From Acidimicrobiia bacterium (GTDB taxonomy: Bacteria; Actinomycetota; Acidimicrobiia; Acidimicrobiales; Iamiaceae), in assembly GCA_019247975.1 (NCBI GenBank), contig JAFBAD010000068.1, positions 1-9,213 on the forward strand: DNA of 9,213 nucleotides. The letters are read 5' to 3'. Positions 6,197-9,213 of the stretch are shown in pieces. Position 1 is the first letter of the stretch. Each line of letters opens with the position of its first letter. The notes under the pieces are model-generated. The model made no database searches. It had not been told where the DNA came from and saw nothing but the letters and a program-made list of their open reading frames with translations. The position numbers and the translations under genes were made by a program.

Positions 6197-6416
6197 ATGA
6201 TGGCGATGCTGCCGAAGCCCACCCGCGGGGCATGGCTTCAGCTTGCGGTCAAGGGCCTGGTCCTGTTCGTGCTTCTTGCAGGGGCACGGTTCCAGAGGGA
6301 AGACGGCCATCCGTGGGGGGGGCTTGGTCTTCGCGGGAACTGCGTTTGCGATGGTCTGCGTGTGGCGACCGCTACGGCAGCTTTCGGGGACCGATACAGC
6401 ACCGTCGGATGACTGA
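6197..6416 (+). pseudogene. Small two-helix membrane protein gene, frameshifted in an 8-G run
   Basis: From ATG 6197 (or 6200/6206) the frame encodes a first membrane helix, about residues 14-30 (LQLAVKGLVLFVLLAGA). It reaches the homopolymer of eight G at 6315-6322. Read straight on, the frame turns into a low-quality tail that ends at 6412. With one G fewer, the protein continues as HPWGGLVFAGTAFAMVCVW, a clean second membrane helix, followed by a charged Thr/Asp tail and a TGA at 6414-6416. The result is a natural-looking protein of about 72 residues. The break is therefore one extra G, from true mutation, slippage at the repeat or a sequencing error. The ribosome binding site is weak (GGGTGGGTAG). 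The function is unknown; this is the third tiny membrane-protein gene in a row. Confidence 0.6.
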
Positions 6417-6539
6417 GGAGAGGTCGGTGGGGTGCGCCGTCTCGAAGCCGGCGAGGGCCTTGGCCGCAGCGATGCCATCCCGGACGGAGGCCGGTGCCCC
6501 GGTTCGTGGGGTCTCGACGATCCTCCGTCCGCGGACGGG

Positions 6540-6884
6540 TCAGCTCTGGGCCCAGGCGCCTTCCGCCAGGATCAGCCAGACGCCGACAGGACCGGGCACC
6601 AAGTCGGAGATCCGATCTCGGATCAGGTCGGCACGTCGCTGCTTGTCCGCGAGACGGCTCTCGAACCACTTCGTCCGGACCTCAGCGAGAAGGTTCAGAC
6701 CGCCAACGTCGAATTCACCCTTGCATCGAAACCGAATCTCGAGGTCGCCGATCGCAGGAGGGCCGATCCATGGCTCCTCCGGGCAGTCGACGGCCTCGGC
6801 AACGATGTCCGGGAGCGCTTCGCCGAGCCGCCGCAGGGAAGCGACAGCAACCGTGCTGTCGTAGATCACGTCGACGAGAGGCAC
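6540..6884 (-). CDS. Tautomerase superfamily-like protein with N-terminal proline
   Basis: This is a 114-residue protein on the minus strand. Starting at the GTG at 6884, the second residue is Pro, giving M-P-L-V-D-V-I after translation. Proline at position 1 of the mature protein is the catalytic hallmark of the 4-oxalocrotonate tautomerase superfamily. The layout also fits: helix at about 11-33, strand GDLEIRFR (47-53), strand GGLNLLAEVR (61-70), a long helix RLADKQRRADLIRDRISDLVPG (77-98), and strand GVWLILAEGAW. It resembles 5-carboxymethyl-2-hydroxymuconate isomerase-like proteins in shape more than in exact residues. The frame can extend upstream to a GTG at 6935, but that start would lie inside the palindrome before the divergent gene and would bury the Pro. 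No clear ribosome binding site is seen for either start. The fold is inferred; the substrate is unknown. Confidence 0.65.
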   Translation of the reverse strand: MPLVDVIYDSTVAVASLRRLGEALPDIVAEAVDCPEEPWIGPPAIGDLEIRFRCKGEFDVGGLNLLAEVRTKWFESRLADKQRRADLIRDRISDLVPGPVGVWLILAEGAWAQS

Positions 6885-6928
6885 GGTGGGCAGTCTTGCG
6901 TCCCGTGCCCTCGCGTAGCTGGCGTTCG

Positions 6929-6977
6929 GGGACACCGTTCGGTGTGATCCGACAGACTCTGTGGAGTTCGGTGTCCC
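6929..6977 (+). promoter_or_regulatory. Operator-like palindrome in the divergent intergenic region
   Basis: ACACCG-TT-CGGTGT (6932-6945) is a 6+6 inverted repeat with a 2-base centre. A third half-site, CGGTGT, follows at 6969-6974, within a direct repeat GTTCGGTGT (6937-6945 and 6966-6974; starts 29 bases apart). The outer arms GGGACACCG (6929-6937) and CGGTGTCCC (6969-6977) also pair perfectly over nine bases. The site lies between the minus-strand tautomerase-like gene (start 6884) and the plus-strand SnoaL-like gene (start 6995), where a shared repressor or activator would bind. No regulator gene is next to it in this window. Confidence 0.42.
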
Positions 6978-6994
6978 TCGGTGAAGGCAGGCTC

Positions 6995-7396
6995 ATGAGC
7001 GATTCGCCAGAAGCCGTGGTGCGTAGGTTCCTCGCGGCGTGGGCTCACCCAGACGCAAGCGAACTGGGTGGCTTCTTCGATGACGATGCCGTCTGGGTCG
7101 ACGGCCCGCAGGGTGTCAGGCATGGGGCCGCAGCGATCGTTACCGAGCTGACGAGTCAGCTCACCATCGGCGGGGGCGGATCGCCCGAGATCGACACGCT
7201 TCTTGCCGACGATGGAATCGTGATGGTCGAGTGGCGCGGTGAGCTCCGGGTGAATGGGCAAATCATTCCGACGCGGGTGATGGCGGTCTTTGAACTCGAC
7301 GCCGCTGGGCGGATCACGCAGATGCGTGAGTGCTACGACCTGCAGTCGTTGTTGAACCAGATCGCCGCAGCGAGTGGAAGTTCTCCCGCGACCTAG
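6995..7396 (+). CDS. SnoaL-like / limonene-1,2-epoxide hydrolase-like (NTF2 fold) protein
   Basis: This is a 133-residue protein of the NTF2-like alpha+beta barrel fold. The first helix is EAVVRRFLAAWAHPDASELGGFF (about 6-28). FDDDAVWVDGPQGVRHGAAAI (about 28-48) is the typical strand and loop. The later strands are IVMVEWRGELRVNGQII (75-91) and TRVMAVFELDAAGRITQMRECYD (93-115). The layout follows limonene-epoxide hydrolase relatives. In the segment where those enzymes usually show E-R-x-D, this protein has EWRGE, and the usual WRDYFD is MRECYD. The Asp-Arg-Asp triad therefore seems not to be kept, and hydrolase activity of that kind is doubtful. The start ATG 6995 has an AAGGCAGG purine stretch upstream. 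It diverges from the tautomerase-like gene across an operator-like repeat. Confidence 0.85.
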   Translation: MSDSPEAVVRRFLAAWAHPDASELGGFFDDDAVWVDGPQGVRHGAAAIVTELTSQLTIGGGGSPEIDTLLADDGIVMVEWRGELRVNGQIIPTRVMAVFELDAAGRITQMRECYDLQSLLNQIAAASGSSPAT

Positions 7397-7436
7397 AACC
7401 GGCGGTAGGGGGCATCTCTACGCGCGTGGTGGTGCG

Positions 7437-7727
7437 GTGAGGTTCTTCGCAGTGGGCGCCAACATGGACGAGGCGCGCTTGCGGCAGTTGGTCCCGTCCG
7501 CCCGGCGACTCACCGTTGCGTTTCTGCCCGGCTTCGTTCTGATGTGGCACAAGCTCAGCGCTGACACGATCGTCGTGGCAGCACGGACCAACGGTCTCCC
7601 TCCTGACTACGTCGACGAGCTCGCGCAAACGCTGGTCAGGGACGATCAGAGCTCGAACACCTCGATCGCGGATGAGACCTCGAGTGTCGGAATCGGGAAC
7701 AGTCTCCAAGGCGCGGTGCCGTCATAA
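7437..7727 (+). CDS. Gamma-glutamylcyclotransferase-like protein lacking its middle part (likely non-functional)
   Basis: The GTG at 7437 opens a 96-residue frame. Residues 1-43 match the start of the gamma-glutamylcyclotransferase (GGCT/AIG2) fold: VRFFAVGANMDEARL, then PSARRL, then FLPGFVLMWHKLSAD. Residues 47-66 (VAARTNGLPPDYVDELAQTL) match the C-terminal end of the same family. The 60-70 residues that normally lie between, including the catalytic Glu, are missing without a frame change; the junction falls near bases 7563-7575. The YGSN substrate-binding loop reads VGAN, losing the usual Tyr and Ser. The tail from about residue 72 is simply antisense to the end of the convergent gene, overlapping it by 82 bases, so the normal stop is also gone. 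I judge this to be a remnant with an open frame and not an enzyme. Confidence 0.6.
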   Translation: MRFFAVGANMDEARLRQLVPSARRLTVAFLPGFVLMWHKLSADTIVVAARTNGLPPDYVDELAQTLVRDDQSSNTSIADETSSVGIGNSLQGAVPS

Positions 7728-8377
7728 CGGTCGACGGCGGTAACGAACTGTGCAGCCAGGTTTGCTTTGACGCCACCGCGGTGATCGAGAAACTGGCCCC
7801 ACGCCGACGATCCTCGGAACTGATGCACGTCAGTGCGTTCGGTCGCTGCGGCGACGTGCGCCGGCGGGAAGATCGCGCGGTACGACCTCGTCGAGTAGAG
7901 CCACGACGCGCCGCGCACTTTGCGCACCTCGGGGCAACGTCGCCGAGCGCTTGTCAGCGCGGCGTGAAGTTCACTTCGACGCTGATCCAGTCGGGACGCA
8001 TGGAGCGGGCTCAGCGCGTCCGCAGCCTTCGGCTCGAAGTGCGTGCGGAGCGTGTCACCGTGGACGTGGACGCTGAACGGGCCGGCACGAGCTACCGCGG
8101 ACGATGCTGGCGGGGCCACCCTGTTCGATGCAGCGAATTCGGTTGTCCAGCGGATCTGCGTCGAGAGGTCAGGCTGGGCATGGAGACCATCGAGGTACCG
8201 AGTCCATCCCTCGCAGGGTCGGTCGGCCTGGTCGCCGAACCCGAGGCGCCGATGGAGGTTCGTCAGTTGAGCCATCGCGTCTGCGAAGTCGTGCGTACCG
8301 ACCGCTGCGGCCTTGCGGGCGAATCGAAGTTGGAGTTCGACGTAGTCGGCTGGGAGTGTCGCTCCATCACCCAACAC
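7646..8377 (-). CDS. Conserved protein of unknown function
   Basis: This is a 243-residue soluble protein on the minus strand, starting at GTG 8377. I recognise the pattern of an uncharacterised conserved family but know no function. Landmarks are LPADYVELQLRFARKAAAV (about 8-26), LTNLHRRLGFG (38-48), RTHFEP (111-116), SPLH...RLDQRRSELHAAL (123-141), RGASWLYSTRSYRAIFPP (155-172), SAWGQFLDHRGGVK (191-204) and FPIPTLEV (227-234). It has no membrane segment or signal peptide. The frame is open back to 8545, but that part loses codon bias and would run into the divergent gene. The 8377 start puts the LP-x-Y segment at the N-terminus, as I expect for the family. A GGGAG motif lies 13 bases before the GTG, farther than usual. 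Its 3' end overlaps the remnant at 7437-7727. Confidence 0.75.
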   Translation of the reverse strand: MLGDGATLPADYVELQLRFARKAAAVGTHDFADAMAQLTNLHRRLGFGDQADRPCEGWTRYLDGLHAQPDLSTQIRWTTEFAASNRVAPPASSAVARAGPFSVHVHGDTLRTHFEPKAADALSPLHASRLDQRRSELHAALTSARRRCPEVRKVRGASWLYSTRSYRAIFPPAHVAAATERTDVHQFRGSSAWGQFLDHRGGVKANLAAQFVTAVDRYDGTAPWRLFPIPTLEVSSAIEVFEL

Positions 8378-8446
8378 CGCAACAGTCTGTCTCCCGACGA
8401 ACCGCTCGTGTCCGACCTCGGTCCACGCCTGTCGAACGAGTAGACG

Positions 8447-8821
8447 ATGGCGATGCGGGAGTCCGAGTACTGGGACGCGCACAGTCGGCTCATCGCCGGG
8501 GAGGCAGCTCCCGAGACGACAATGACCGCGATCCTCTACACCCACTCAGAGGCGAAGGAGTGGCCGGGAGCGCGATGGCCGTTCAACCAGAAGCGGGTCG
8601 TGCATGTCGCTCTCTTCGAGCCGGGGTCTGCGCGAGCAGTGCTGGACGTGCCGGTGGTCGACCCCGAGGTGGAGGTGCCGCTCGATCAGCCCGTGACGGT
8701 GCTCGTCCGCGGTCAGGTGCAGGTCGGGCACCCGCTGATCGTCAAGGTGGGCGACGTGGAGCTGATCTCGTCGAGTCCGCCAACGACCGCACGGCGCTAC
8801 ACACCTCGCATGACGCGTTGA
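8447..8821 (+). CDS. Hypothetical protein, probably beta-rich
   Basis: This is a 124-residue protein with strong G/C bias at third codon positions along most of its length, which supports real coding. No family is recognised. Residues about 26-55 (MTAILYTH...RWPFNQKRVVHVALFEPG) and about 60-105 (AVLDVPVVDPEVEVPLDQPVTVLVRGQVQVG, then LIVKVGDVELISS) alternate hydrophobic and polar residues, as in a beta-sandwich or barrel. It has no signal peptide or membrane helix. ATG 8447 is the first start; ATG 8522 would give 99 residues. The ribosome binding site is weak (ACGAGTAG). It diverges from the gene at 7646-8377 across 69 bases and converges on the gene at 8853-9086. The last ten residues have weaker bias, so the end could be altered. 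Confidence 0.6.
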   Translation: MAMRESEYWDAHSRLIAGEAAPETTMTAILYTHSEAKEWPGARWPFNQKRVVHVALFEPGSARAVLDVPVVDPEVEVPLDQPVTVLVRGQVQVGHPLIVKVGDVELISSSPPTTARRYTPRMTR

Positions 8822-8838
8822 TCGATCTCGGGCCGCTC

Positions 8839-8852
8839 GGCGGGCGTCCGCC
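8839..8852. terminator. Possible hairpin between convergent genes
   Basis: GGCGG-GCGT-CCGCC forms a 5-pair GC stem with a 4-base loop, exactly in the 31-base gap between the stops at 8821 and 8853. There is no T-tract on either side, so this may be only a GC-rich coincidence. Confidence 0.25.
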
Positions 8853-9086
8853 CTATGTGGCGAACGACACGGTCGGAGCCGGCAGCTTGTGGAACTCCTC
8901 GGCGGCTTCCTGACAGATCGGCGAGTCGTTGACCGCATCGCTCCCCGCGACGCAGATCTTCATCACCACGATGGACGCATGGGCGAAGTCCTTCACTTCG
9001 AGGAAATCGGTGACCCTCGCCTGATTGGCGCCGGCCCACCACTCGGTCAGGCTGTGGCACGCGTGCAACGTCGGTAGGCCGTCCAC
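8853..9086 (-). CDS. Small hypothetical protein (faint HEPN-like resemblance)
   Basis: This is a 77-residue minus-strand protein starting with GTG at 9086 and ending with TAG at 8853. Third codon positions are almost all G or C and the composition is natural, so it is probably coding. Residues about 20-60 (GANQARVTDFLEV, then HASIVVMKICVAGSDAVNDSPIC) faintly recall helix-rich HEPN-like proteins of actinobacteria, which carry a helix ending in an A-x-x-A-D-A-x-C pattern. The R-x-x-x-x-x-H type motif that would support HEPN RNase activity is not visible, and the protein would be short at the C-terminus. It starts 4 bases after the stop of the gene entering from the right, so the two are probably cotranscribed. 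The function is unknown. Confidence 0.55.
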   Translation of the reverse strand: MDGLPTLHACHSLTEWWAGANQARVTDFLEVKDFAHASIVVMKICVAGSDAVNDSPICQEAAEEFHKLPAPTVSFAT

Positions 9087-9090
9087 GAGC

Positions 9091-9213
9091 TCATTGGACC
9101 TGATGCGGGAGAACGATGCGACGCATGCGGCGCTCGGCGGTGCGGTCGTAGAGGTCGGCTGCGTCGCGGACGTCGAGCTCCGGGAAGAGCCGGGTTCTCG
9201 GCCGGCGGAAACC
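9091..9213 (-). CDS. C-terminal end of an unidentified protein, 5'-truncated by window edge
   Basis: The minus-strand frame is open from the right edge (codon begins at 9213) to the TGA at 9091-9093, giving the last 40 residues. They are Arg-rich and helical, with ELDVRDAADLYDRTAERRM followed by RRIVLPHQVQ at the end. Third positions are mostly G or C (CGC, GAC, CTC, GTC), which supports coding. I do not recognise the family from this short part. The next gene on the same strand starts 4 bases beyond the stop, which suggests a two-gene unit. Confidence 0.6.
   Translation of the reverse strand, partial: GFRRPRTRLFPELDVRDAADLYDRTAERRMRRIVLPHQVQ

Noticed and set aside
6380..6532. Minus-strand frame with a natural-looking stretch (APASVRDGIAAAKALAG)
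   Set aside because: It is bounded by stops on both sides, has no start codon, and overlaps the end of the frameshifted plus gene; too short to call a remnant.
6432..6947. Plus-strand frame with fairly natural composition
   Set aside because: It lies opposite the tautomerase-like gene, which has a coherent fold pattern and the Pro start; the plus reading shows no motif.
7781..8443. Plus-strand 220-codon frame
   Set aside because: It is the antisense shadow of the conserved minus-strand gene at 7646-8377, which has far better protein character.
8770..8913. Plus-strand frame beyond the stop of the 8447-8821 gene with good codon bias
   Set aside because: It is antisense to the 8853-9086 gene, and a frameshift would be needed to join it; the minus-strand gene explains the bias.
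1..9213. CRISPR array, insertion sequence, integrase or rRNA
   Set aside because: No regularly spaced repeats, transposase or integrase motifs, or rRNA sequence were seen on either strand.

Overview
The window is very GC-rich, uses G/C-ending codons almost throughout, has many GTG starts, and carries a MoxR/DUF58/DUF4129 operon of actinobacterial style. I infer a chromosomal segment of a high-GC actinobacterium, possibly of the Acidimicrobiia type. I cannot name the species.

Left part (1-5158) is a tightly packed plus-strand block. It starts with the C-terminal two thirds of a fumarylacetoacetate hydrolase (FAH) family enzyme. Six genes follow: a membrane-anchored DUF4129 protein, a small two-helix membrane protein, a MoxR-type AAA+ ATPase, a DUF58 protein, a multi-helix membrane protein and a GNAT acetyltransferase. 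Each junction among these six is a 1-4 base stop/start overlap (ATGA, TGATG, then GTGA three times), so they are almost certainly one translationally coupled operon. From family knowledge, MoxR ATPases act as chaperones with DUF58/VWA partners, and DUF4129 and small membrane proteins form the envelope side of such modules. The usual transglutaminase partner is not in view.

Middle (5198-5271) is a well-formed tRNA-Val(GAC) gene without an encoded CCA. It marks a sharp change of character.

Right part (5272-9213) is loosely packed, mixed in strand and less GC-biased. It holds about 250 bases without a gene and two small membrane-protein genes with the same 13-base start region. A possible decayed lipoprotein lies on the minus strand. 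A third small membrane-protein gene is broken by an 8-G run. A tautomerase-like gene and a SnoaL/limonene-epoxide-hydrolase-like gene diverge from a palindromic operator-like site. Next come a gamma-glutamylcyclotransferase-like gene that has lost its middle, a conserved gene of unknown function on the minus strand, an unknown plus-strand gene, and two minus-strand genes that enter from the right edge. No integrase, transposase or CRISPR array is visible.

I found no convincing complete new system. The most informative observations are the broken or shortened genes downstream of the tRNA, which look like an accessory zone under decay, and the divergent operator region.
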